From Apium graveolens (lineage: Eukaryota > Streptophyta > Magnoliopsida > Apiales > Apiaceae): a stretch of DNA of 64,000 bases. Positions 12,001 to 23,755 of the stretch are shown one piece after another. A model generated the notes under the pieces. The model saw nothing but the letters and a program-made list of their open reading frames with translations. It had not been told where the DNA came from and ran no database searches. A program made the translations under genes and the position numbers. The stretch is taken from contig NC_133653.1 of assembly GCF_009905375.1 (NCBI RefSeq), forward strand, positions 94,786,609-94,850,608, in the 5' to 3' direction. How positions within the stretch are numbered: position 1 is the stretch's first letter; the number at the start of each line of letters is the position of its first letter.

Positions 12001-12028
12001 CTATCTGATTCCGGGACGGAATCCTTTT

Positions 12029-12041
12029 AAGGAGGGGAGAC
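12029..12041 (+). other. Polypurine tract of T2
   Basis: AAGGAGGGGAGAC stands directly before the TG of LTR B. It is similar to the tract AAGGGGGAGAGGA of the young element (complement of 49810-49822). It fixes LTR B as a 3' LTR of a plus-strand element. Confidence 0.85.
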
Positions 12042-14112
12042 TGTAATAACCCCAATTTTTGGAATTTTTGAAACCCTTATGAATAGTGTTTTGCTGATTA
12101 TGCTGAATAAGAAAACTTTTCATGCCACACTATGTAGGGGTTCTTTTATTGATCTTCTGGGATATTATTAGTACTCTATGTGGTATATAAGTGTATGTAA
12201 AGATCGTCAGAATCCAAATCCGAACATTTTGATTTTTCCCGAAAATCCACCAAATATCGAAAGAATTGAGTATAAGGTAACAGGATAAAAAGGATTTAAA
12301 TTCAAGGATTTTAATAGAGGATCATAAAAGGAATATAATGTATTGAGAAAGGTTAAGGGAACCTAAGTAATAAGATCCCGGGTATGATCCCTCAAACGAT
12401 AAACGAAAACGAAAGTTAAGCGAACCGTATAACAGATCAGCGGTTATTAGCCAAATAATTAAAAGCTAATCAAAGAGATTAGTGGGGATGATGTCATCAA
12501 ACCAATGAGAAGAGGGCAAGTAAGGGATGATGACATAACAAGGTGACATAAGCATGACATAAGGGGGAAGGAGGTGTGGTTGATTTAAAACCACACAAAG
12601 TTCATGGTTAAAAAGGTAATTAACCAAAATCAAGCTAAAAATAACCAACCAACAATCATTTCACCCAAAACACAAAATCATTTCTTTCTTCAACCAAGGA
12701 GCTCTCGGCTTTTTCTTCTTTTCAAAGAAAAAAAAATCAAAATCCTAGTTCCAAGCTTTGTTAAATTACAAGGTAATTATCTAAGACTCCTTGTGCATAG
12801 TTATGGATATCCTATAAGTTTGAGCTCCTAAATCATTCACAATCTCTTCCTAAAAATCATGGAAGAAGATGGTGAATAGTGTTTTTCAAGAACTAAAATT
12901 TTTGTTCTTGAAGTTTTGTTTAGATTAAGCTTGGATAAGGACTTTAAGGGTGATTCCAAGCCATTCTCTTGATTCTCCACTCTCCAAGGAAGGTATAACC
13001 CCTCCAAACCCTAACTTTATTTGAGTAATTAGGTTTAAGTTTTGTTGTTATAATTCATGAGAGGTTTGCTAGTTGTAAATGTAGAGATTAGTTGATTTTG
13101 TGAAGTTTTGGAGTGGTAGTTCTTGGATTGTTGATTAATAAACTTAAGTGTAGTTAAATTCAAGTTTAAGAATAAGTATAAATTGTTAATGTTGAGTTTT
13201 TGGGGCTGTTATGATGTAGTATGGATGGAGGTTTGATTGGGTTATGATTGTGGATTGATTGTGGGTTGAATTGGAGTGTTTTAAATTTGGGAAATCGCGT
13301 AAACATAGCCGTCGTAATGTCCGATTTACTTTAGGCTGTTTTGTTCTTAACATTAGGTCCCGAGAACTACCTGCTAGGTTTTTACCATTGCCATGATTAT
13401 ATAGTTCATGTTATGATCTTCGTTTTGATATGTGGTTCATTTGATTCCGATGTACGGTTTAGGAGAAACGGCCGTTTTAAGTAACGACGTTTCGCGAACG
13501 AACCATTACCCCTCGCCTTACTTTGAAACATAGGTTAAAGACCTTAAAGGACTAATTGGAGTATGAAACATCTATGTAAAGTGTAATAGGCAGTTGGTAA
13601 GACACTCGCGAAAGAATCGCCTTAAAACTCGTAATGGTTAATTTATTAGAAATGGTGGAGCCGAGGGTACTCGAGCGACTTAACTGAATCGTTAAGCGCA
13701 AAGCGAGCGTTAGAATCTAAATTGGTTAAAGTATAGATTTATAAGTGACTTTGGTTTAATTCTAACTTAAATGTTGTTTATAGGTTACCAGACTTGTCCC
13801 AAGCCATTTGTAACCCCCTAGTCGCTCAGGCAAGTTTTCTACCCGTTATACTGTTGTTGTGATGTATATATGTATATGCATTATCTTGTGATAAGTGCAT
13901 GATTGTTATTAGCAAATCTTGCAATATATTGGAGCATATGATATGATATTTATATGCATGCTTGTTTTGTAATCTTGATATCTAATTGTTGATTCAATGC
14001 TTATAAGTTGCATAATACCTATGCTAGAGATAAGCAGTAGTTGCGTATACCCTTAGTATAGGGGACCCAAAGGTGAACATTTTCTAAAACCGGGAGTCGA
14101 TGTTCCCGAGTA

Positions 14113-14152
<40 letters not shown>

Positions 14153-15815
14153 ATATAGTTTTCAAAACTATTAATCGAATAAGGTTTATTCGATAACTTT
14201 ATTTTATTTATTTAATGAATATTATTTGAATATTCATTCGAGGACTTATGACTCAGTTTATTCTATTTAATGATTATTATTTGAATATTCATTTGTGGAT
14301 GTATGACTCCCTTTATTTTATTAATAAATATTATTTTGAATATTCATTCGAGGGCTTATGACTCCGCTTATTTTTATTAAATAATATTCTTTATTTTGTT
14401 AAAGAATAATGTTTCGATAATCAAACTTACTTTTGATTATTCAAATAAAGATAGTACTTTCGTATAAGTATATCTTTGGTTATTTAATATTCATTTCAAG
14501 TATGAGTTTTAAAACTTCTACATCAATTATTTTTATAAGGATTATCCTTGTGGGAATATTATTTAAATAATAATATTCAGATATTTTCTAATATATTGGG
14601 ACTGATTTACTTTAATAAATCAGCAGTACTCCAAACATTCTTAAAAATGTTTCGAGTCTTCGAAATGATTTTAAAAGTTAGAGCGGATCCCAAAACTCAT
14701 TTTTTTTATATTTAAGATCTTCCTTTCGAAGGGGATTTAAATATTCGCTCAAAACCTGAGGGATCCGGCTCTGTTGTGTATTTTATATTCGCAATGAGGT
14801 TGCTGTTTTGATAAATGAATTGATTACTTACCCAACGTTCGGGAAGTAAGTCCATCTAATTGAGTCGGCATAAGCGACAGGCCGGGGTACGGTCTATCAA
14901 AGTGTAAGTGGCTGGGTGGCCGTCCATCAATGCGTAAGAGGCCGGGTGGCGGTCCAGCACAAGGTCCTTATGTGGCCAGGGTGATGACCGGTGGGGGATT
15001 CATCTATCTACTAGTAGAAAAGGTTACTTATTGGTATCTTTGCTTGATCAGCAAGATATCAGGTTTATGCCAAGGTTTTCTCCTTTCCAAATTCATTGGA
15101 TATTGCAACTCTGTTTATAATTTTCATAACAGAGGTTTTCAAGGAGTGTATGAAATGTATATATATATATAGGTGTATATATATCGGGACTTAATGAAGT
15201 ATCTCCTAACTTCATTATTTATAATGATATTTCAAGGATTGAATCTATTCAAGTCTTATCTTGTAGTCTCATCAGGGTGATGAACTTTTGAAACTGATTA
15301 TAACTTGAACGGTGGTAGTTCAAGTAGTATTCGGATATAAGTATATTGGAGTATCTTGTAACTTCATCTTTTAAACTTATATCTAGTAAATGATTATCTT
15401 GTGCATGTCAAAGATTTTCAGAAAAACGTTGAGACAAGGTTAGATATATGAGATCACCTTGCAATGATATTTTCTGGAAGCGTTGATGTCGCCGTAGCTG
15501 AGGTAGGAGCTACCAATAGGCTAGGTTTTCAACTATTGATGAACCAGATTTATGTATATTTATGAATTATAATAATGGCAAAAAAATATAAATTTATTCA
15601 GAAACCCTTTTAAGGTGTATTGGCATATAATTGTGGAATAAAACGACTGGTGATTATTTTTGGATATTCATCTCTGAGACTATAACTTGTGGTGTGTGTG
15701 TTTATGGTGGGGTCACAGTACAGAATAGTTGATGATTTATTAAGATTGGGTGTTATTGAGGGAAATGGAACTCGTGACAACCCGGATCCCCGACCCCGGA
15801 TTTGGGGGTGTTACA
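12042..15815 (+). mobile_element. 3' LTR B (3.77 kb) of T2
   Basis: It begins TGTAATAACCCC right after the polypurine tract and ends GGGGGTGTTACA. It is the reverse complement of LTR A over nearly its full length and shares most of its sequence, inverted, with LTR C. It contains a (TA)n run near 14116-14155 next to a short inverted repeat CGGGA...TCCCG, and a diverged 56-bp tandem array near 14200-14390. The short open frames have no family resemblance. No partner 5' LTR of T2 is seen in the window. Confidence 0.9.
14200..14390. repeat. Diverged 56-bp tandem array in LTR B
   Basis: Three units, each with an ATATTCATTCGAGG-type core and a TTATGACTC word, correspond to the array at 6201-6368 on the opposite strand. 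Confidence 0.7.
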
Positions 15816-18490
15816 CCACCTTCCCCCAAGCCGAAACTTATTGATACAGCTCCACCAAGAAGTCGTATCTAGTTGGAAAGGAAAACTTACCGATATTTCC
15901 CAGGCGATGCCTGTTAATGGATTAACTTATTCCAAGAATTTTACTTCCCGAGTGTTGGGTAAATAATCAAAAACTCTTTTATCAAAACAACAACCTTGTT
16001 GCGAATATAAAAATACATCGCGGAGCCGGATCCCTTAGATTTTTGAGTGAGTATTTAAATCCCCTTCGAAAGGAAGATCTTAAATTTAAAAACGAGTTTT
16101 GGGATCCGCTCTAAACTTCCAAAAATAGTTTTGATAAAGTTTAAAAATAATCTCTGGAAATATTTAAAGTAAGAATGATTTGATAGTATCAATTATTTTC
16201 CAAATACTTGGCAATTATCGAAACATTATTCTTTAGGAAAATAAAGAATATTATTTAATAAAATAAGCGGAATCATAAGTCCTCGAATGAATATTCAAAA
16301 TAATATTCATTAAATAAAATAAGCGGAGTCATAAGTCCTCGAATGAATATTCAAAATAATATATATTATATAAAATAAAACTATTGAATAAACCTTATCT
16401 GATTAATAGTTTTGAAAAAAAAATATATATATATATAATATACTCGGGAACATCGCCTCCCGGTTTAGAAAGATGTTCAACTCTGGGTCCCCTATATTAA
16501 GGGTATACGCAAGTACTGCTTATCTCTAGCATAGGGATTATACAGTTTATAATCAATTGAATGAACAATGAGATATCAAGATTACAAAATAGGCATGCAT
16601 ATATATATATATATATCATATCAACATGCTACAATATATCGCAAGACTTGCTAATAACAACCATGCACTTATCTCAAGATAATGCATCAATATATTTACA
16701 TCACAACAACAGTATAACGGGTAGAAAACTTGCCTGAGTGTTCCGGGATATACTTAAGCTTAGACTGGGTCCGGTAACCTATGAATAATATTATAATCCG
16801 GAATTAGAACACGGTCGCTTAAGAAACTAGTCAAAACTCACTCATACCCTAACGGTCGCTTATACACTTAACGATTTGCGTTAATCGCTTGCATACCCTC
16901 GGCTCCACTAATTTTAATAAATTAACCGTTATGAATTTTAAGGAGACTCTTTCGCGAGAACTTTACTAGCTGCCTTATTCACTTGACATAATTCTCTCAT
17001 GTTTCGATTAATTATTTAAGGGTCTCAATTATGGTCTCAAAGTTACTCGAGGTTTCGGGGTTCGCTCGCGAAACGCCGTTATTTAAAATGGTCGTTTCTC
17101 ATCGCTCGTAACTTGGATTTAGGCGAACGACATATCAAAACGAAGCTCGTAACATGAACTATCTAAACATGGCAAATTGACAGATTGGTCAGTGAGTTAT
17201 CTGGTCCGAGATTCATGTACAACAGTCTAAGGAAAACGGGCATTACGACGGCTATGTTTACGAGTTTTCCAAGTTTCTCACTACACTAAAACCTCACCAA
17301 ACAACCCACAATTATTAACACATCAAAACCTCAACTAAATAATACTATAACAGTCCTTATTCTCCAGATTATTCATTTCAACCGACCACGATCAAGTTCT
17401 ATTAACTATAACAAGATTAATTCTCCAAATCACTCCAAATTGAAATCAAACTATTAATAATCAAAGATCATGCTTCTCATTTAGAAAACCAACCATCAAA
17501 CTCACTAATAATAAAAGTAAAGGCTATGGTTTGAAGTTTATACCTTTCTTGGAAGGTGTTAAGTTGCTAGGAAGCCTTAGGGAGGCTCCTACAAGCTTGA
17601 TCTTTCCAAAGAAATCAAGAACACAAAGTTAGGCTTTGAAGTTTCCAAAAGTATGATTGAAAGAACTGTAAAAATGAGGGTCTTACCGTGCTTATTTGGA
17701 CAAGACTTGTGAACAAGAGTTGTAGGAAATCTCAATACCTTTCCAACGAGCTATAGAACACAACATTGGAGTGAGTATTGAAGGAGATATGACAGTTTGA
17801 ATTTGCTGTGTTTGTTTTAGCCGAGAGCTTTGAAGCTTGGAATGGGGGAAGAGAAGATGAATGGTGCTTGATTGATTTTTTGGAATTGAAATGAATTTAC
17901 TTGGTTGTAAATCAACCTTGCAAAATGTCTTGCTTTTGCTTTTTTATTACATCATTGCTTGCATCATCAATGATGCCACATGTCCACTTCTTGTGGTGTA
18001 AGGGTGTCTTAACCTTTAACCACATGTTTTAGCTTCTCTTCAAAGCTTTCTACCCATTCTACTTGTATGTGCTTGCCCCTTGGTCGTTTATTTATTTTAC
18101 GGTTCGCTTAACTCTCGTTCTCATTGATCGTTTGAAGGATCATATCCGGGATCTCATTACTTGGGTTCCCCTAAACCTTTTACAATCTTTTATATTCCTT
18201 TTATGATCCTCTCTTATAATCCTTGAATTTAAATCCTTTTAATCATGTTACCTTATATTCAATTCTTTCGGTATCTGGTGGATTTTCGGGAAGAATCAAA
18301 GTGTTCGAATTTGGATCCTGACGATCTTTACATACACTTATATACCATATGGAGTACTAATAAGATCTCGGAATATCAATAAAAGAACTCCTACATAGTG
18401 TGGCATGAAAAGTTTTCTTAATCAGCATAATCAGCAAAATCACTATTCGTAAGGGTTACAAAAAGTCCAAATTTTTTTGGGGTTATTACA
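15816..18490 (-). mobile_element. LTR C (2.7 kb), reverse orientation, abutting LTR B
   Basis: From about 15940 to 18490 the sequence matches LTR A (same strand) and the inverse of LTR B, ending GGGGTTATTACA at 18490. The first 125 bases differ from both. The left end may be shared with the last bases of LTR B: TGTTACACCACC starts at 15809. The right flank CCATA joins Athila gag directly, but no matching left duplication is visible. It could be a solo LTR of a shorter-LTR subfamily or a recombinant end of the T1/T2 cluster. Confidence 0.75.
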
Positions 18491-18659
18491 CCATACTTGA
18501 TGCAGCATCAGGAGGAGCCTTGTGGGCTAAAAGCTACGATGAAGCTTATGAATTAATTAAACTGATGGCTGCTAATGAATACCAGAATCCTTCCCAAAGA
18601 CTGACTCAGGGAAAATTAGCCGGAATTCTGGAGTTTCGAATCTTTCCCAAAGATTAACA
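18491..18659 (+). pseudogene. gag: Gag fragment of Athila copy 1
   Basis: The frame reads LDAASGGALWAKSYDEAYEL and MAANEYQNPSQRLTQGK, matching copy 2 at about 37606-37730 (GGALWAKSYTEAYNLI). The match starts at the first base after LTR C, so the insertion cut the gag gene here. Confidence 0.88.
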
Positions 18660-18972
18660 ATGGATGCCAATGAAGAGAATGCTTCAATTGAATGAACTCG
18701 ACGAGTTTCGACTTCAAGCTTATGAGAACAACAAAATGTAAAAGGAGAAAGTCAAGAGGTGGCATGATCGGGGTTTAGTGCTCAAATTATTTGTGTCGGG
18801 ATAACAAGTTCTTTTGTTCAACTCTCATCTCCGTCTTTTTGCTGGAAAGTTGAAGTCAAAGTTCTTTTGTTCAACTCGATGAATCTGATTTATATCTTAT
18901 ACTACTTGCGAACACGTATACTTGTGTGTATCATTAGCACATGTTTAGCGATTAATGATGGATGCCAATGAA
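18660..18972 (+). repeat. Rearranged segment inside Athila copy 1 gag, bounded by a 15-bp direct repeat
   Basis: ATGGATGCCAATGAA occurs at 18660-18674 and 18958-18972. Between them lies a piece of the integrase 3' end ([20 protein letters not shown], with stops) followed near 18900-18950 by a piece like the LTR 3' end (GCGAACACGTATACTTGTGT). These parts belong several kilobases downstream. Gag resumes with an overlapping copy of its own sequence after 18972. Confidence 0.8.
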
Positions 18973-19680
18973 TAGCAGAACCCAACTCAGAGACTACCTC
19001 AAGGCAAGGTAGCAGGAATTATGGAGGTAGATGCAGCTACTGCTATAGCTGCTCAACTTAAGGCTTTTACGATGAAGGTGGATTCTTTGGCTAATTATGG
19101 AGTTAATCAGATCATAGTGTCTGTGAGCTTTGTGCTAGTGCCCATGAGACTGATCAGTGCATAATTTCCAGTGAATCAGCTCAGTTCGAGAGCAACCTTC
19201 AGCGTTCGCAGCAACTTGTTCCAGCCACCTATCATCGCAACAACCGCAATCATCCTAATTTCAGTTGGAGCAATGCTCAGAATACGGTTCAACAGCCTTA
19301 TCAGCAATATCCAGCTAAGCAGTACAACCCCCCTGGTTTTCAGCAACCGTAATATGCACCAAGACAGCAACTCCAGCTGCAACAAGCTAATGAAAAATCT
19401 GAACTAGAGGAGTTGAAGCTTATGTGCAAGAGTCAAGCTGTTTCTATCAAGACCTTGGAAAATCAAATTGGGCAAATTGCCAATGCCTTGCTAAATCATC
19501 AGCGTGGTACACTACCTAGTGACACTGAAGTGCCAGGAAAGAGGGAAGCTAAGGAGTAGGTAAATGCAATCACTTTGAGGTCTGGAAAGGTTGTGAACCC
19601 CGAATAAACTCAAGTATTGACTGAAGAAGCTGGGGCTGAGAAAGAAATAGAGCAGCAGGAAGTAGAAGTGGAACCAAGGA
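18973..19680 (+). pseudogene. gag: Gag C-terminal part of Athila copy 1
   Basis: Broken frames read QNPTQRLPQGKVAGIMEVDA and KVDSLANYGVNQI, then a glutamine/asparagine-rich stretch and CKSQAVSIKTLENQIGQIAN near 19420-19485. The same blocks occur in copy 2 at 37700-38220. Stops and frameshifts are frequent. No CCHC zinc knuckle was found here. Confidence 0.75.
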
Positions 19681-20460
19681 AGACCACTATTGAGCACACT
19701 CCTCCTGAGGGTAATACAGGGGAGAAATAGATCTATCCTCCACCGCCTTTTCTTAAGCGGCTGCAGAAGAAAAAGTTGGACAAGCAATTTGAGAAGTTTC
19801 TGGAGGTGTTCAAGAAACTTCATATCAACATACCTTTCGCTGAGGCTCTTGAGCAGATGCCTAGTTACGCAAAGTTTATGAAAGGTATTCTCTCTCGAAA
19901 GGTGAAGCTAGATGATTTAGAGACAGTCGCTCTCACGGAGGAATGCAGTGATGTGCTGTAATAGAAGTTTCCTCCGAAGCTTAAAGATCCAGGAAGCTTC
20001 ACTATTCCGTGTACTATTGGAAAAGTGTCTTTTGACAGATGCTTGTGTGACTTGGGAGTTAGCATCAATCTGATGACTTTGTCAATCTTCAAGAAGTTGG
20101 ACTTATCTGATCCAAAACCAACTTATATGACTTTGCAATTAGCCGACCGTTCTATTACATATCCGTGAGGTATTGTGGAGGATGTCTTGGTCAAGGTTGA
20201 TAAACTCATCTTCCCTGCTGATTTCATCATTCTTGATTTCAAGGAGGATAAGAAGATTCCCATAATCTTGGGAAGACCTTTCTTGGTGACTGGCTGAACC
20301 TTGATAGATGTGTAGAAGGGTGAGCTCACAATGCGAGTGCTGGATCAGGATGTAACTTTTAATGTGTTCAATGCTATGAAATTTCCTACAGAAAATGAGG
20401 AGTTCTCAAAGGTAGAGTTGGTCGATTTTGTGGTGACTTCAGAACTTGATCAATTACTGA
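19681..20460 (+). pseudogene. Protease region of Athila copy 1
   Basis: The linker KLHINIPFAEALEQMPSYAK leads to KDPGSFTIPC and the active-site block LCDLGVSINLM near 20042-20075; Athila proteases usually read DLGASINLMP, so the alanine is valine here. [10 protein letters not shown] follows near 20255-20285. Stops interrupt the frame, including TGA in SITYP*GIVEDVL and TAGs near 20310. A deletion relative to copy 2 removes most of the protease to reverse-transcriptase linker near 20460. Confidence 0.8.
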
Positions 20461-20477
20461 GATATCAAGGGAATCAG

Positions 20478-21850
20478 CCCTTCTTATTGCATGCATAAAA
20501 TTCTGCTAGAGGAAGGTAGCAAGCCTACGGTCGAGCAGCAAAGAAGACTTAATCTGATCATAAAGGAAGTAGTGAAGAAGGAAATTCTTAAGTGGCTAGA
20601 TGCAGGGATCATCTATCCTATTTCTGACAGTTCATGGGTAAGCCCGGTTTAATGTGTGCCAAAGAAAGGTGGAATTACTGTGGTAGCAAATGAGAAGAAC
20701 GAGCTCATCCCTACTCAGACAGTCACGGGATGGAGAGTGTGTATGGATTACAGAAAGCTGAACAAGGCCACTAGGAAGGATCACGTTTCTCTTCCGTTTA
20801 TTGATCAGATGCTTGACATGTTGGATGGGCACGATTACTACTATCTTTTGGATGGCTATTCGGGTTATAATCAGATTTGTATTGCTCTAGAGGATCAGGA
20901 AAAGACTACATTCACTTGTCCGTTTGGTACTTTTTCCGTCATAAGAGTTTCTTTTGGTTTGTGTAGTGCACCCACCACATTTCAGAGATGCATGATGGCT
21001 ATTTTCTCTGACATGATTGGTCAGAATGTAGAGGTGTTCATGGATGATTTCTCTGTGTTCGGTGATTCTTTTGATGAATGCTTGCAAAATCTTGGCACCG
21101 TTCTTAAAAAGTGTATTGAGACCAATCTGGTTCTCAACTGGGAAAAATATTATTTTATTGTGCAACAGGGCATTATTCTTGGGCACAAGGTCTCTAGTAA
21201 AGGTCTTGAGGTGGACAAATCAAAGGTGGGGGTTACCAAAAACCTTCCTCCACTAATTTATATTAAAGGAGTTCGCAGCTTTCTTGGTCATGCGGGTTTC
21301 TCTCGGTGATTCATCAAGGACTTCTCTAAAATCTCTAAACCCGTGTGCAATCTTCTAGAGAAAGATGTCCCTTTCAAGTTTGATGATGTGTGTCTTGCTG
21401 CTTTTGAGATCTTAAAGAAAAATTTAATCACAGCACCTGTCATAACTGCACCTAATTGGGATGAACCTTTTCAGATGATGTGTGATGCAAGTGACTATGC
21501 AGTTGGAGCAGTTCTTGGACAGAGAAAGAACAACATATTTCATGTGGTCTACTATGCTAGTGAGACCCTCAATGGTGCTCAACTGAACTATACTACTACT
21601 GAGAAAGAGCTATTGGCTATTGTCTACGGTTTTAAGAAGTTTCGATCTTATTTTGTTGGGACGAAGGTGAGAGTTTTCACTGATCACGCTGCTATTCGAT
21701 ATCTCGTTCCAAAGAAGGACTCGAAGCCTAGACTGATTTGATGGGTTCTTTTACTTCAGGAATTTGAGTTAGAGATCAAGGACATGAAAGATACTGAGAA
21801 TCAAGTCGCTGATCATCTCTCTCGTTTGGAAGATCCAAGTGTAACTTCAT
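20478..21850 (+). pseudogene. Reverse transcriptase and RNase H of Athila copy 1
   Basis: The longest frame opens after a TAA at 20650-20652. It contains WRVCMDYRKLNKATRKDH, LLDGYSGYNQI and the catalytic box FMDD (about 21037-21048), which is retained. A TGA near 21307 interrupts at GFSR. RNase H follows: [43 protein letters not shown] and [10 protein letters not shown]. Another TGA stands near 21739. The TAA at 20650 is at the same codon as a stop in copy 2 (39717-39719). The frames are otherwise well conserved but cannot give a complete enzyme. Confidence 0.87.
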
Positions 21851-23131
21851 AGGATAAGACATTGATAAATGAGTCTTTTCCCGATGAGCAGTTGTTTGGA
21901 GTGCAAGAGAAAGAATCGTGGTTCGTAGACATTGTGAACTACTTTGTGAGTAATCTCATGCCTCCATACTTGTCTTATGTTAAAAGGAATAAGTTTCTTC
22001 ATGAGGTGAAGTGGTACATGTGGGATGAGCCATTCTTGTTTAGGCAAGGAGCTGACCAAATTACCAGGAGACGTATTCCGTACAGCGAAATAGGGGGGAT
22101 ATTATGAGATTGCCATTCGACTGCGTATGGAGTCCACTATGGTGGAGAAAAGATAGCAGCTCATATCATTCAAGCAGGATTTTTCTGGCCTACATTGTTT
22201 AAGGATGCACATCAATTTATTTTGAAGTGTGACCGCTGCCAACGTGTGGGTAATATGTCTAAGAGGATGAGATGCCTCTTAATGTGCTTTTCGAGGTTGA
22301 AGTCTTCGATGTTTGGGGGATTGACTTAATGGGTTCATTTGTCCTATCTTACAATAATCAGTATATCTTGTTGGTCGTTGATTATGTTTCAAAATGGGTT
22401 GAAGTCAAAGCTTTGCCAACAAATGATGCGAAGGTAGTGCTAAATTTTATTCATAAGCAGATATTCACAAGGTTTGGGACTCCAAGAGTCATAATCATTG
22501 AAGAGGGGTCGCATTTCTTCAATCGCAAGTTCACCGCTATGATGCAAAGATATAATGTGAATCATCGCATTGCTACAGCCTACCATCCGCAAAATAATGG
22601 TCAAGCTGAAGTGTCTAACAGAGAGATCAAGCGTATTTTAGAGAAAGTTGTGTGTCCATCAAGGAAGGATTGGTCTTTGAAGCTTGATGAAGCTATTTAG
22701 GCGTATCAACAGCATTTAAGACTCTGTTAGGTATGTCACCATTTTAGTTAGTTTATAATAAGGGGTGTCATTTGCCTTTGGAGCTCGAGCATAAAGCGTA
22801 TTGGGCTTTGATGAAGTTAAAACTTGATTTGGATGCAGCTGGTAGGAAGAGGATGCTTCAATTGACTGAACTCGACGAGTTTCGGCTTCAAGCGTATGAG
22901 AACAACAAAATGTATAAGGAGAAAGTCAAGATGTGGCACGATAGGGGTCTAGTGCTCAAATCATTTGTTCGGGGGCAACAAGTTCTAGTATTCAACTCTT
23001 GTCTCCGTCTTTTTCCTGGAAAGTTGAAGTCGAGGTGGTCAGGTCCGTTTATTATCAAAATTTTGTTTCCCATTGGAGCGGTGGAGATTTTTGAGAATGA
23101 TCCAGGCAAAGTATTCAAGGTGAATGGATAG
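21851..23131 (+). pseudogene. Integrase of Athila copy 1
   Basis: The zinc-binding region DCHSTAYGVHYGGEK ... CDRCQRVGN keeps both histidines and both cysteines, but a stop (TGA near 22105) precedes it and a frameshift follows near 22265. The core keeps the first acidic residue (WGIDLMGSF). The second is changed (IIIEEGSHFF in place of the usual SDEG) and the third is present ([13 protein letters not shown]). From about 22700 the frame is disturbed again. The C-terminal part [19 protein letters not shown] to GKLKSRWSGPFIIK is readable to 23131. Confidence 0.87.
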
Positions 23132-23243
23132 AGGTTGAAGCATTACTATGGGGATACGGAAAACCGTGAGGTGGTTAGTGCCATTTTATTATCTACTTGA
23201 TCTCGAGTTTCTACATCAAGGTAACGACATAAAGCAAGAGCTT

Positions 23244-23261
23244 CTTGGGAGGCAACCCAAG
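23244..23261 (+). other. Short hairpin downstream of pol, copy 1
   Basis: CTTGGGAGGCAACCCAAG can pair 6 bp (CTTGGG with CCCAAG) around a six-base loop. Copy 2 has the same loop at 42263-42280, with one mismatch in the stem. Confidence 0.6.
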
Positions 23262-23350
23262 TTTGTTGTACATTAGTAGGTAGATGAAGAAGAAAGAAAG
23301 GAGAAAAACAAAAAAATCAGAAAAAAAAAATTCAGTGTCAACTACAGTAG

Positions 23351-23470
23351 CACGGCGCACCCGCGCTGAGAAGCGGGGCGGCCGTGCTAATTTTCCAGAG
23401 ACTGCGCGCGCTCATGCTGGATTGACAGAAGCACGATACACCCGCGCTAAGGTAGCACGCGGCCACGCCT
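23351..23470 (+). promoter_or_regulatory. GC-rich box array upstream of env-like ORF, copy 1
   Basis: Within AT-rich surroundings lies a run of GC boxes of the type CCCGCGCTG and GCGGCCGTGCT, with about five loosely repeated units. The same variant (CCCGCGCTG, GCGCGGCCGCGCT) makes up the array in this element's LTR at 26412-26499. A regulatory role is inference. Confidence 0.55.
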
Positions 23471-23622
23471 TAAGCTGAAAAAAATATCAGAAAAAATCAA
23501 AAATCAAAAACAAAAACAGCTTGCATCCGAATTTTACTCTTCCACTTCCCATATTTACCTCTCCAAATCGATTTCAATCAACCCCATTACTACCATTATT
23601 CCCATAATCAATTCCCACTTCT

Positions 23623-23660
23623 TTTATATAACTAATTCTCTCCCAAATTCCTATATACAC
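23623..23660 (+). promoter_or_regulatory. TATA-like sites before env-like ORF, copy 1
   Basis: TTTATATA (23623-23630) and CTATATACAC (23651-23660) precede a pyrimidine-rich stretch and the ATG at 23756 by about 100-130 bases. Copy 2 has CTATATATAC at the same place (42605-42614). This could be the core of an internal promoter; transcription is not shown. Confidence 0.4.
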
Positions 23661-23755
23661 ACACACTTATACACAAACTCTTCCATCACTTCTCAAATTC
23701 TCAAAAATAAATCTCTCTTATACATACATCTCTTATTCAAACTTATTCACTTTTA

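Noticed and set aside
14930..15172. 80-codon ORF with a counterpart at 5296-5604
   Set aside because: Both lie inside LTRs B and A at equivalent places. Similarity is due to the LTR repeat, and flanking bases evolve as non-coding sequence.
19171..19407. 78-codon plus-strand ORF and its antisense partner
   Set aside because: Out-of-frame reading of the decayed Athila gag Q/N-rich region.
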